Positions 50,439 to 58,362 of a stretch of 64,000 nt of DNA are shown in pieces (the first letter of the stretch is position 1; every line of letters begins with the position of its first letter). Position numbers and translations under genes: made by a program. The notes under the pieces are model-generated. The model had not been told where the DNA came from. It saw nothing but the letters and a program-made list of their open reading frames with translations, and did no database searches. This DNA is from CAYWXV01 sp964462535 (lineage in GTDB: Bacteria; Bacteroidota; Ignavibacteria; OLB7): assembly GCA_964462535.1 (NCBI GenBank), contig CAYWXV010000008.1, forward strand, positions 1 to 64,000, given 5' to 3'.

Positions 50439-51270
50439 TCACTCCATGATGCGTTGCCAGTAGCCGACGTCTATCCACCGATTGAACTTGAAGCCGACCT
50501 CACGAAAATGAGCCACCTTCACCATCCCGAATTTTTCGTGCAGCGACACGCTCGCATCGTTGGGAAGGGCGATGCCGGCCATGATTGCGTGCACACCCAT
50601 NNNNNNNNNNNNNNNNNNNNNNNNNNNNNNNNNNNNNNNNNNNNNNNNNNNNNNNNNNNNNNNNNNNNNNNNNNNNNNNNNNNNNNNNNNNNNNNNNNNN
50701 TTCTTCGTGAAAGGTGATGACTGAATTGGCGACGTAGTGGTTGTAGATGTCAGCGATGCCGCCAGCGTCATCAATGGTCGCGGGGCGGATGGTCAGCTCG
50801 GCCGTCGACCACTGGTACTCCATCTCGTCGGTGATCGCCACCCCACCGATCCCGATCAGCGGGATCGACGGTTTCAGACGACGCGCATGCTCGATCGCGC
50901 CGCGATGGACGGCGACCAATCGCAGCCCAAGGTTCTGATAGAGGGACTGAGCCGGGATATTGTCGTTGGTGGTGATCAGCCGGAGTCTGCGGCACCGCTC
51001 CATCGCCGCGGCAACCAGGGCGCGACCGACCCCTGTGCGTGTCTGAAGGGCATCGAGCGTAATGACCTCGAGTGTATCGCCATGGATACGATAGGTGAGG
51101 CATCCAACACGCTCGCCGCTGCGCTCAGCAACAATCGAAGGGAGTTCTTCGGGATGATGGATTTCTCCCCCGGCCACTACGATTCCTCCCCAGCGTTCAC
51201 GGATCAGATTCGCGATCCAGAGAGCGTCGGTGACGTTTCCATCACGAATGGTCAGGTCGGATCTATGCAT
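50439..51270 (-). CDS. Tandem GNAT protein ending in a PAT-like domain, broken by assembly gap
   Basis: Reading from 51270, residues about 1-145 are a GNAT domain (LTIRDGNVTDALWIANLIRE, CLTYRIHGDTLEVITLDALQ, GVGRALVAAAMERCRRLRL, NIPAQSLYQNLGLRLV). Without a stop a second domain begins, STAELTIRPATIDDAGGIAD then IYNHYVANSVITFHEE, the start of a phosphinothricin acetyltransferase-like (PAT/Bar) domain. A 100-N gap follows. Beyond it, in another frame, lies GVHAIMAGIALPNDASVSLH and FREVGFKFNRWIDVGYWQRI, the end of the same domain. By comparison with PAT proteins about 75 residues are missing, so the true gap is probably 220-240 bases. The domain fusion of the two GNAT modules depends on there being no error near 50810. 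Confidence 0.75.
50601..50700. other. 100-N assembly gap inside a coding region
   Basis: Exactly 100 unresolved bases inside the PAT-like domain. The frame changes across the placeholder, as expected for an arbitrary gap length. Confidence 0.95.
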
Positions 51271-51358
51271 TTCGAACGGGTCTGTCCGAGTCAGGGTATT
51301 CGCGGAGGGCAGGTGACCATACTGGTACGATCGCCGTCGAGCGACTCAGGGTCCTCCA

Positions 51359-51790
51359 TCACTCACTATCGTCGACGTACTCGGTCTCCTCGGGGGCGTT
51401 GGTTGGACTCTCGAACGCCAACCGATATCCATCCGGGTCATTGAGCGATACCACCCACATGCCATTACCAACAAATGGTCGCCCCGTTTCAATCCCCCGC
51501 GCGCGGAAGGTCCTGTAGAGCGCAAGAGCGTCGTGACACATGAAGTAGATGCACATGCCAAGTCCCACCGGACCCTCCGGCACGTTTCGATCCGGCCCCT
51601 CAGACCAGAACTCCTCCAGCATGATGGCGGCGCCCTCCAGTTCGAGCCAGCACCATCTGAGCTTTCCGTCGGGCGCCCATTCCTTTGTTGTCGCGAATCC
51701 AAGGCCATCGACGTAGAACCTCACAGATGTCTCCACATCCCGAACCCAGAAAAACGGGACAGCGCGCTGAACATTGGTTTCGGTCTGCAT
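51359..51790 (-). CDS. VOC family protein (bleomycin-resistance-like)
   Basis: A 143-residue VOC protein from the ATG at 51790; a start at 51874 would add 28 residues. It contains AVPFFWVRDVETSVRFYVDG, LGFATTKEW, WCWLELEGAAIMLEEFWSEG, MCIYFMCHDALALYRTFRAR and WVVSLNDPDGYRLAFESP. The large PDGYRLAFE ending is typical of antibiotic-binding and related VOC proteins. The ligand is unknown. Confidence 0.87.
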   Translation of the reverse strand: MQTETNVQRAVPFFWVRDVETSVRFYVDGLGFATTKEWAPDGKLRWCWLELEGAAIMLEEFWSEGPDRNVPEGPVGLGMCIYFMCHDALALYRTFRARGIETGRPFVGNGMWVVSLNDPDGYRLAFESPTNAPEETEYVDDSE

Positions 51791-51950
51791 ATCGATGCTC
51801 GTGAAGAGTGTGGATACGTATTGCGGACCATCGATTCGCGCAACGACACATTTCCCCTGAATCACAAACGGCACAGGGCCCGATGACGTAACGCCGGCAG
51901 GCCCTGTGGTTGTTCCCTCTATCGCATCGTACGCGAATCGAGTCGGTTGA

Positions 51951-52028
51951 GAGGCTGTTGAACTACGCCCGATCTCTACGTTGCGCTCCTAGTCGCGCAT
52001 CTTGACCACGCAAGATCTGAACAGCCTC
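51951..52028. repeat. REP/MITE-like interspersed repeat, copy B
   Basis: A 78-base element bounded by GAGGCTGTTGAAC and GATCTGAACAGCCTC inverted ends. The interior CCGATCTCTACGTTGCGCTC matches the corresponding part of copy A read in reverse. It lies 28 bases past the stop of the SnoaL-like gene. Confidence 0.8.
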
Positions 52029-52055
52029 ATGATCTGAGCGTAACTCGGCGGTCCT

Positions 52056-52472
52056 CTAAGCCCACCCCAATTGTTGCAGGCTCACCCCATCGTTCCAAAT
52101 CTTTGTCATGTGGCTAATCTTATCGCCATCAAATTGCATGGCGTACACGTAGTCCGCCGCGACGCTCTTTCCAGTCGGCTCTCCGGGTCCGCCCGGTCCA
52201 GTCTGGGTGCCGTGAAAGACCGCGAATGCCGCGACGCAATTCCTCTCCTCGTCGGCCGCAAAGAACTTCAGCTCATACCGACCATCCGGAACAGGAGTAA
52301 ATAATCCCTTCATCCACTCCGTGTATCCTTCAACTGTGTGAATGTCGGCCAGCGCTCCGGCCTGGGCCGAGAACGTCGCACCGTCGTGACAGTAGCCCTT
52401 GCACACGTCCCAACCCTTCCCCGTCTCGCACGCCTCAAAGAAACCTCTTGCCTGACTGAGCATGTAGCTCAT
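52056..52472 (-). CDS. SnoaL/NTF2-like protein
   Basis: A 138-residue NTF2-fold protein: MLSQARGFFEACETGKGWDV, GYCHDGATFSAQAGALADIH, EGYTEWMKGLFTPVPDGRYE, CVAAFAVFHGTQTG and ADYVYAMQFDGDKISHMTKI WNDG. These are the elements of the SnoaL-like cavity-forming fold. No catalytic assignment is possible. Confidence 0.85.
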   Translation of the reverse strand: MSYMLSQARGFFEACETGKGWDVCKGYCHDGATFSAQAGALADIHTVEGYTEWMKGLFTPVPDGRYELKFFAADEERNCVAAFAVFHGTQTGPGGPGEPTGKSVAADYVYAMQFDGDKISHMTKIWNDGVSLQQLGWA

Positions 52473-52620
52473 TACTGCCTCCGATTACCGTGTGATGTTG
52501 TCCCCGACGCACGTGCGCAGGAGTGTTCGCTGACGCACGGCAACAACCTGGTGCGTCGAGCCCGCAAGCTGACGGTGGCAACCCGACGTCTGAACGACGG
52601 ACTCTTGGATGCGGATGCAG

Positions 52621-52920
52621 TCAGCCCCCCGCCATGGCACCAACGATCAGGTAGGGTTCTGCTCCGCTCACAACGTCGTCCGGGAGCGGAGCGTCGGGTG
52701 AATCGTTGGAATGATCCTCACTGCATGCAAAGAAGCGGATGAACGGGCGACGAAGCTGCGTCTGGTGATCTCGGATCGTCCCACGAAGCATCGGATACCG
52801 CTCTTCCAAAGCATCCAACACGCGACGCTGTGTGGGCACACCATCGACCTCGAACACCAGTTCCTCCTGATTGATCCGGGCGAGCGTTCGCAGATGCCCG
52901 GGAATCTCCACCCGGATCAT
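52621..52920 (-). CDS. MoaD/ThiS-family ubiquitin-like protein
   Basis: A 99-residue protein from the ATG at 52920 (MIRVEIPGHLRTLARINQEE). It has the beta-grasp ubiquitin-like layout with VFEVDGVPTQRRVLDALEER YPM, and ends in ...AMAGG, the C-terminal Gly-Gly tail of sulfur-carrier proteins. Its ATG shares one base with the TGA of the BNR-propeller gene upstream (TGATG), so the two are translationally coupled. It lacks neighbours of the molybdopterin or thiamine pathways, so a role as a sulfur carrier or protein modifier linked to the propeller is possible. Confidence 0.85.
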   Translation of the reverse strand: MIRVEIPGHLRTLARINQEELVFEVDGVPTQRRVLDALEERYPMLRGTIRDHQTQLRRPFIRFFACSEDHSNDSPDAPLPDDVVSGAEPYLIVGAMAGG

Positions 52921-54032
52921 CACAGTGTCTGCACCTCCACCGACATAACCGATGGGAGATCGTGCACGATCGTTCTCCAGCTATCGCCAGAGTCCGACGA
53001 CACGTACACCTGACCACCGGTTGTTCCGAAGTAAATACCACATGAGTCGAGCGTGTCGATCGCCATTGCGTCGCGAAGAACGTTGACGTAGCAATCCTTT
53101 TGCGGCAGCCCGTTTGTCAAAGCTTCCCATTCGTTGCCGCCAGTTCTGGTTCGGTAGACCTGAAGTTTTCCATCAATCGGATAGTGCTCTCCATCGCTCT
53201 TGATTGGAACGACATAGACTGTCTCGGGCTCGTGCGCATGGACGTCGATAGCGAACCCGAAATCGGTCGGGAGGTTGCCGCTGACCTCGTGCCACAGATC
53301 ACCGGAGTTATCGCTCCGCATAACGTCCCAGTGCTTCTGCATGAAGAGCGTCTCGGGGCGCGACGGATGGAGCGCTATGCGATGGACGCAATGCCCAACC
53401 TCGACATCCTGATCGGGAAGCTGGCTGGATCGGAGACCTTTGTTGATCGGCATCCATGTTGCGCCGGCATCGTCGCTCCGGAAGGCGCCCGCTGCGGAAA
53501 TGGCAACGTAAATGCGATTGGCGTTCGTTGGGTCCAGAATGATGGTGTGAAGACACATGCCGCCGGCTCCAGGCTGCCACTGCTCCCCGGTACCATGACC
53601 ACGCAGTCCGGTCAATTCGTTCCACGTCACCCCACCGTCGGTTGACCGGAAGAGAGCCGCGTCCTCGACACCCGCATAGACCGTGTCGGCATCCGCCAGT
53701 GATGGCTCCAGATGCCACACGCGCTTGAACTCCCACGGGCGCGGCGTGCCGTCGTACCATAAATGGTTTCCGACCTCACCCTCGTAGGCAAACTCATTCC
53801 CCACTGGGTTCCACGTGAGACCGCCGTCATCGGAACGCTGCATCACCTGACCGAACCAACCGGAGGATTGCGAGGCATAGATTCGGTTCGGATCAACCGG
53901 GGATCCTTTCATGTGGTAAATCTCCCACCCGGCAAAGTGGGGTCCGCTCACGTCCCACTTTTCCCGCTTCTCATCGGATGTCAGAATGAACGCCCCCTTG
54001 CGGGTGCCTACCAGTACACGAACGCCGCTCAT
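52920..54032 (-). CDS. BNR/sialidase-like beta-propeller protein
   Basis: A 370-residue soluble protein without signal peptide, built of BNR/Asp-box repeats: RSDDGGLTWNPV, RSTDGGVTWNEL, RSDDAGATWMPI, RSDNSGDLWHEV and SSDSGDSWRTI. It starts MSGVRVLVGTRKGAFILTSD. The fold resembles exo-alpha-sialidases and VPS10-like propellers, but the sialidase catalytic set is not visible. Its stop overlaps the start of the MoaD-like gene; such a propeller plus MoaD pairing recurs in bacteria as far as I recall, with unknown role. Confidence 0.87.
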   Translation of the reverse strand: MSGVRVLVGTRKGAFILTSDEKREKWDVSGPHFAGWEIYHMKGSPVDPNRIYASQSSGWFGQVMQRSDDGGLTWNPVGNEFAYEGEVGNHLWYDGTPRPWEFKRVWHLEPSLADADTVYAGVEDAALFRSTDGGVTWNELTGLRGHGTGEQWQPGAGGMCLHTIILDPTNANRIYVAISAAGAFRSDDAGATWMPINKGLRSSQLPDQDVEVGHCVHRIALHPSRPETLFMQKHWDVMRSDNSGDLWHEVSGNLPTDFGFAIDVHAHEPETVYVVPIKSDGEHYPIDGKLQVYRTRTGGNEWEALTNGLPQKDCYVNVLRDAMAIDTLDSCGIYFGTTGGQVYVSSDSGDSWRTIVHDLPSVMSVEVQTL

Positions 54033-54255
54033 AATGCTTCCTGGTTAGTACGACTAATAGTGGTTAACTGCCTCCGGTGTGTGCGGGGCACAATCTGAGA
54101 GTTTTCGACAGAACCCCCAACGCATTCTTTGTCGCCGACACACATTTCCTCCGCCCGAACGGCTCGGCGGTCAGGGCTGCAAGCGACCGGGCCAGATTCT
54201 TCCCCGGATGCGGTTGATATACCCGCTGGCGCTACGGTGCACGTCCCGACGCCCA

Positions 54256-54399
54256 CTGCGGCGTGCCCCCGGTATGCCTCATTGGTTCCTCGTCGCTCAC
54301 TGCAGCGTACCTCCGGTACGCCTCATTCGCTCCTGGTCGTGCGCCTTTACCTCGCGCGAGTTGAACAGTCTCCCGAAACACTGGGATTTCAACAGTCTG
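54256..54399. repeat. REP/MITE-like interspersed repeat, copy C
   Basis: Reverse-oriented relative of copy A. CTCGCGCGAGTTGAACAGTC, the GCGTACCTCCGGTACGC hairpin and the outer TTTCAACAGTCTG end are shared. A 44-base internal unit (ACTGCGGCGTGCCCCCGGTA... at 54256 and CTGCAGCGTACCTCCGGTAC at 54301) is tandemly duplicated. The element lies 51 bases beyond the stop of the methyltransferase gene at 54450. Confidence 0.8.
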
Positions 54400-54449
54400 C
54401 CAGACAACGCGAACGCAGGTGCGCGACGGAGAATGTATCCCCGGACCGT

Positions 54450-55238
54450 TCAGGCCACCTCCATCTCCACACCAATTTCTTCCAGAAAACCTTGCGGGAC
54501 ATCGCCGTTCTTTCTTCCAGCTATCGCGAAGTAATAGAGGGGAACGCCCTCAATGGAGAGTCTATGCCGATATCGCTCGATATGGTAGACATCAAGAAAT
54601 TCACTGAAAATCAGCTCGCGCATCATCTTCGAGAATCCTGTCCTGTCGCTATTATCAAGGAACGTCTCTTTGATGTTGAACGCAACCCAACCCTGGTCAT
54701 TGATAACGTTGAATGCCTCGACAAACGCCAACGGAGGAATATCGCCGAATCCGAGGGCGGCAACCGTAACCATGCAGTCGCAGCGCCAGGAAATCAATTC
54801 GCCTCGTGTCTCGTCGTCGAGTGACGTAAAGTCGGCGACGTAGTACGCGTCGTACAAACCGGGCCGGTCTCGCATGGTCGCATCGAGCGCCTCCGGGATA
54901 ATGTCAACCCCGATCAAGCGGGAGACGCCGAAGCGCTTCAGCTCCTCTCCCATCATGCCGTTGCCGGCTCCAAGGTCGAGGATGCGGAGTTCACTGAAGC
55001 TGTCGTTGGACTGACGGACGGAGGAGTCGAGAATGGCGGCGACTTTTGAGGGGGAAGCGCACTTCAGGCGATCGTAAAAGAGCTGCTCGTATAGACCAGG
55101 AACCTTGTAGATCTCGTCGTAGTCGTGGAATCGGATCTTCCGTCGACCGTCTACGGATTGAAGGTAGAAGTAGGCTTCGTCCTGTCCCGACATGGAGAGT
55201 TCCATTTTCGGGAACTGGATTCCGTGCATCTGATGCAT
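54450..55238 (-). CDS. Class I SAM-dependent methyltransferase
   Basis: A 262-residue protein with SAM motif ILDLGAGNGMMGEELKRFG (about 92-110), GVDIIPEALDATMRDRPGLY, DAYYVADFTSLDD, MVTVAALGFGDIPPLAFVEA and GWVAFNIKETFLDN. This is the layout of TPR/Williams-Beuren-type methyltransferases. Several ATGs are possible near the N-terminus (MHQMHGIQFPKMELSMSG). The substrate is unknown. Confidence 0.87.
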   Translation of the reverse strand: MHQMHGIQFPKMELSMSGQDEAYFYLQSVDGRRKIRFHDYDEIYKVPGLYEQLFYDRLKCASPSKVAAILDSSVRQSNDSFSELRILDLGAGNGMMGEELKRFGVSRLIGVDIIPEALDATMRDRPGLYDAYYVADFTSLDDETRGELISWRCDCMVTVAALGFGDIPPLAFVEAFNVINDQGWVAFNIKETFLDNSDRTGFSKMMRELIFSEFLDVYHIERYRHRLSIEGVPLYYFAIAGRKNGDVPQGFLEEIGVEMEVA

Positions 55239-55430
55239 GACGTGTTCATCCTTGTGTCGTAATTCGTGGGTTCGGGGTGCCGAATGGCGGCGGGGTGAGG
55301 TGAATGGAGCGCGGGCGATGGCAATAAAACGTCGACCTCCCTTCCATTCCTGATCTGACGCTTGTGCGCCAACTTACGGATTGACCCCGGAAGCCTCAAG
55401 AATTGGAAGGGAGGCCGAGCGATTGGAATG

Positions 55431-55937
55431 CTACTTCGAGCAGGTTACACTGATGAGCGATCCGCCCCCCGTTGGATTCGGCGCAATCGCAACCGCAAGA
55501 TTCCACCCATCCTTTGCAGCGCTGATCGTGGCCCCGGCACCAGCGGCATTGACGTCGGCGGCGACGGTCCACCCTGCTCCCGGCACTTCCTTCGAATAGA
55601 AAGCGTGAATCGCATCCACGGCATCGGCTGACGTGTACGATACGAGCGTCTGATTCCCAACCTTCGCCTCCTGATCCTTTTTCGCCCCGGGATACACTGG
55701 AACGTCTGCCGGCAGTGAGGAGGATGCATCACCCCCGCCACTCGACGTTGCGGCCTCGGACCCGGCGTCCTTCTTCTCGTCACCCGTTGACGTCGTCGCT
55801 TCGTTCGTCGCGGCGCCTCCTTCCTTCGCATCGGAAGCCCCCTTCTTGTCGCCACACCCATACGTTAGGGTCAAGAGCAGACCTGCCAGCACGACCCCCA
55901 TGAGCGTGCGCAACCGTCCGGTCGTAATTCCACTCAT
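55431..55937 (-). CDS. Lipoprotein with Ala/Gly-rich linker
   Basis: A 168-residue lipoprotein from the ATG at 55937, supported by AAGGAG about 10 bases upstream. The signal (MGVVLAGLLLTLTYGC, Cys28) is followed by a Lys/Glu/Ala/Ser-rich linker (about 29-75). A compact domain follows: DVPVYPGAKKDQEAKVGNQT, LVSYTSADAVDAIHAFYSKE, PGAGWTVAADVNAAG and GWNLAVAIAPNPTGGGSLIS. The PVYPGA...Y.S.D....I..FY...L...GW pattern is a common periplasmic lipoprotein domain of unknown function. Confidence 0.85.
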   Translation of the reverse strand: MSGITTGRLRTLMGVVLAGLLLTLTYGCGDKKGASDAKEGGAATNEATTSTGDEKKDAGSEAATSSGGGDASSSLPADVPVYPGAKKDQEAKVGNQTLVSYTSADAVDAIHAFYSKEVPGAGWTVAADVNAAGAGATISAAKDGWNLAVAIAPNPTGGGSLISVTCSK

Positions 55938-56274
55938 GTGCCTTTTCTCCTTGTGGTTGATACGGTTGTGAGTATAGATATCCATGCGGGGGGAAGAGTC
56001 GTTCAATATCGTTTATCGTTGCGAGGGGGCATTGTCAAGCGAGCACCGGTATTGTTCACAATGTTTCGTTGTGCTCCCCCCGACTGGCCGGTATTAGCTG
56101 TCTTGGGGTTCGACTCGATCACCCATCTATCGGAGTGATTCGAGCTTCTGTCGCTCCCTCGCGCGCAGCCGGCCGACAGGAACGCGACCCCGTCTGTTCG
56201 GGCAAGGTTTGCGACTGGGATCGAGTAAGGCGATCAGCACCCGCTGACACGCGCTTTGCTCCATCCGAATGATA

Positions 56275-56769
56275 TCAGGCGCCTGTCAATTCCTTGCACA
56301 TATAGAATCGCTGATGGCCGGGCGGATAATCGTTCAGCGTTCCGAATACGACGTATCCCAGCTTCTCATAGAATGGACGTGCCTGGTAGCTGAACGTGTC
56401 CAGGTAGACGGCGCGACATTCACGTCTCCGAGCTATCGCCTCCATCTTCAGAACGATACTCGTCCCGATTCCCTGTTCGCGTGCGGCTTCATCGACCCAG
56501 ACGACGGAGATATGGAGCCAACCGCGTCCGGACTCGCCAAGGCCGGCACCAATGACGACACCATTGTCTCCGCGCACGAGGACCGTGACGTCCTGGTACT
56601 CCTCCCACTCGACCCTGGACTCCGTGTAACGTCGCATCCCTCTCCTGACCGTCTCGAGATCGTCAGGTGAACGATGCTCTTCTTCGGTAATCGTTATCAC
56701 AAGGGGAGCGAAAGTAGCGATTGCCAGCGAGAGGATGAAGGAACCAGACCGAAGTACCGCTGGTATCAC
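56275..56769 (-). CDS. GNAT-family N-acetyltransferase
   Basis: A GNAT protein with VLVRGDNGVVIGAGLGESG, HISVVWVDEAAREQGIGTSI (acetyl-CoA loop), LKMEAIARRRECRAVYLDTF and SYQARPFYEKLGYVVFGTLN. A GTG at 56769 overlaps the stop of the upstream GNAT-HAD gene (GTGA) and gives 164 residues; a GTG at 56700 gives 141 residues and fits the usual GNAT N-terminus (ITITEEEHRSPDD) better. The acceptor is unknown. Confidence 0.82.
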   Translation of the reverse strand: MIPAVLRSGSFILSLAIATFAPLVITITEEEHRSPDDLETVRRGMRRYTESRVEWEEYQDVTVLVRGDNGVVIGAGLGESGRGWLHISVVWVDEAAREQGIGTSIVLKMEAIARRRECRAVYLDTFSYQARPFYEKLGYVVFGTLNDYPPGHQRFYMCKELTGA

Positions 56770-57947
56770 GTGTCGGGGGGGATCGGAGGGCGGTCCAGGA
56801 AATCAATCACCGCACGCAGTCGCTCTATGCCCACGGTCACACCATCATCGGGCTGCGAATCGGAGAGTAGAAGGGCTCGCATGCCCGCATTCCATGCCCC
56901 CTTCTGGTCCCACCTGGGGTCGTCGCCAACGAACAACGCGTGTGCTGCATCCACCGAAAGCTCGTTTAGTGTCTTCAGGAATGGCGCGGGATGTGGCTTC
57001 CGCCATCCGACGTCAACACAAAACGTGACTGCGTGCAGCCGACGCGAAAGATCGTGTCGCTCCAGTTCATCGCGCCATGGACTGGCAGAGCTTGCCCACG
57101 GTGTGTTTGATACGAGGGCTGTCTGAACACCGCGCGATCGGAGCTCGTCTAGCACGGCATGTGCTTCATCGACAAGCCGCGCGCGTGCGAAGATCGGGGC
57201 AAGGAACGCACGGTGGCATTTGGCCACCACATCGTCGCTGGACATGTCTGCCGCTGGAAAGATGGCTCGCAGTCGCTCCTCAAGTGGACGCACCTCGAAC
57301 GTACCCGACTCCCGATTCAGTTCCATTCCCCGACGGAGCAGATCCCCCTCGTCCTCCACATGCATACCGAGCGTATCGGCAACCGCACGAAGTGACCGCA
57401 GCAGAATTGGCGGAAACTCTGGACCGTGGTAATAATTGACGAGCGTGTTCCCAAGATCGAAAACGACCGCGCGAACCTCCGCGCGTAGATCCAGCTCCAT
57501 GTACCGTACGCCCTGCAACGGGTTCTCGTAGTACGGTCCGGTCTCCACGAAACCGAGGGCTGAATAGATGCCCCGAGCAGCAACCATCTCCTCCAGCGTG
57601 TCGAGTACCATTCGGCGGTAGCCCAAACGGCGGGCAATGCCCACCGACGCGGCTGCAAGCAATCTTCCTATGCCCAGTCCCCGGGCCGCGGGGCGGACAA
57701 AGAGACGCTTCATCTCGCTCGTCTTCCCATGGAAACGGCGCACCGCAACGCACCCCGCGATCTCGTCGTCCCGACGCGCGAGCACGAGTGCCCCATCCGG
57801 AGGAGCATACATGCGCGGGAGGGCATCAAGTTCTTCGGTGAAGCCCTGAAAGCAGAGATCCACGCCCAGCCAACCAGCATACTCCAGGAAGAGCTCCCGC
57901 GCTTGCGCGAACTCGGATGGGGTCGATATCTCTGAGAGATCGATCAT
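56766..57947 (-). CDS. Bifunctional GNAT acetyltransferase / HAD hydrolase fusion
   Basis: A 393-residue two-domain protein. Residues about 1-155 are a GNAT domain (LVLARRDDEIAGCVAVRRFH, FVRPAARGLGIGRLLAAASV, RMVLDTLEEMVAARGIYSAL, GFVETGPYY). Residues about 158-390 are a HAD-superfamily domain: motif I VVFDLGNTLVN, motif II ALVSNTP, motif III near GWRKPHPAPF, motif IV LFVGDDPRWDQKGAWNAGMR. In motif I the second Asp of the usual DxD is replaced by Gly, so phosphatase activity may be altered. The substrate is unknown. It is divergent from mutL. Confidence 0.88.
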   Translation of the reverse strand: MIDLSEISTPSEFAQARELFLEYAGWLGVDLCFQGFTEELDALPRMYAPPDGALVLARRDDEIAGCVAVRRFHGKTSEMKRLFVRPAARGLGIGRLLAAASVGIARRLGYRRMVLDTLEEMVAARGIYSALGFVETGPYYENPLQGVRYMELDLRAEVRAVVFDLGNTLVNYYHGPEFPPILLRSLRAVADTLGMHVEDEGDLLRRGMELNRESGTFEVRPLEERLRAIFPAADMSSDDVVAKCHRAFLAPIFARARLVDEAHAVLDELRSRGVQTALVSNTPWASSASPWRDELERHDLSRRLHAVTFCVDVGWRKPHPAPFLKTLNELSVDAAHALFVGDDPRWDQKGAWNAGMRALLLSDSQPDDGVTVGIERLRAVIDFLDRPPIPPDT

Positions 57948-58362
57948 GCAGCTATCCGGTCAACGTCATGCACGTCACACATGTGGATTGGGCCTCGCAA
58001 TTCGATGCCTCGATTTGAGAGGGCGTGTTGTGCGCAACACACGCTACATTGGTCCAACGCGCTCCCCTTCGAGTCCGCAACGTGGTGCGCTGTGGGAACT
58101 GGTGAGCCGGAGAAGGATTCTCGCGTGCCCGCGTGCAGGCCCGCGTCCCGCACGCCTTGGGGCTACGCACAGCGGATCGCACGCGATGCCGTTCCTCTGT
58201 CGGGACGCGGGCGACACGCAAGGGCAACAGATGGCCAATAGGGAGTCGATCCGTCCCCCAGATTAGACTGCCCCCTCTGACTCGAGCACCTGATACGACC
58301 GAACGTCCAATCCACATCGCGCGACCCTCCCTCCTCGATCGCACTTTGCTATCTTCCTCCCC
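57948..58362. other. Divergent intergenic region before mutL
   Basis: These 415 bases between the start of the GNAT-HAD gene and mutL contain no convincing reading frame. They should hold both promoters, but no clear -10/-33 elements are seen. Confidence 0.5.

Noticed and set aside
50439..50774. Single GNAT gene read straight through the N gap
   Set aside because: 100 N is not a multiple of three and PAT comparison shows missing residues; the gap length is a placeholder.
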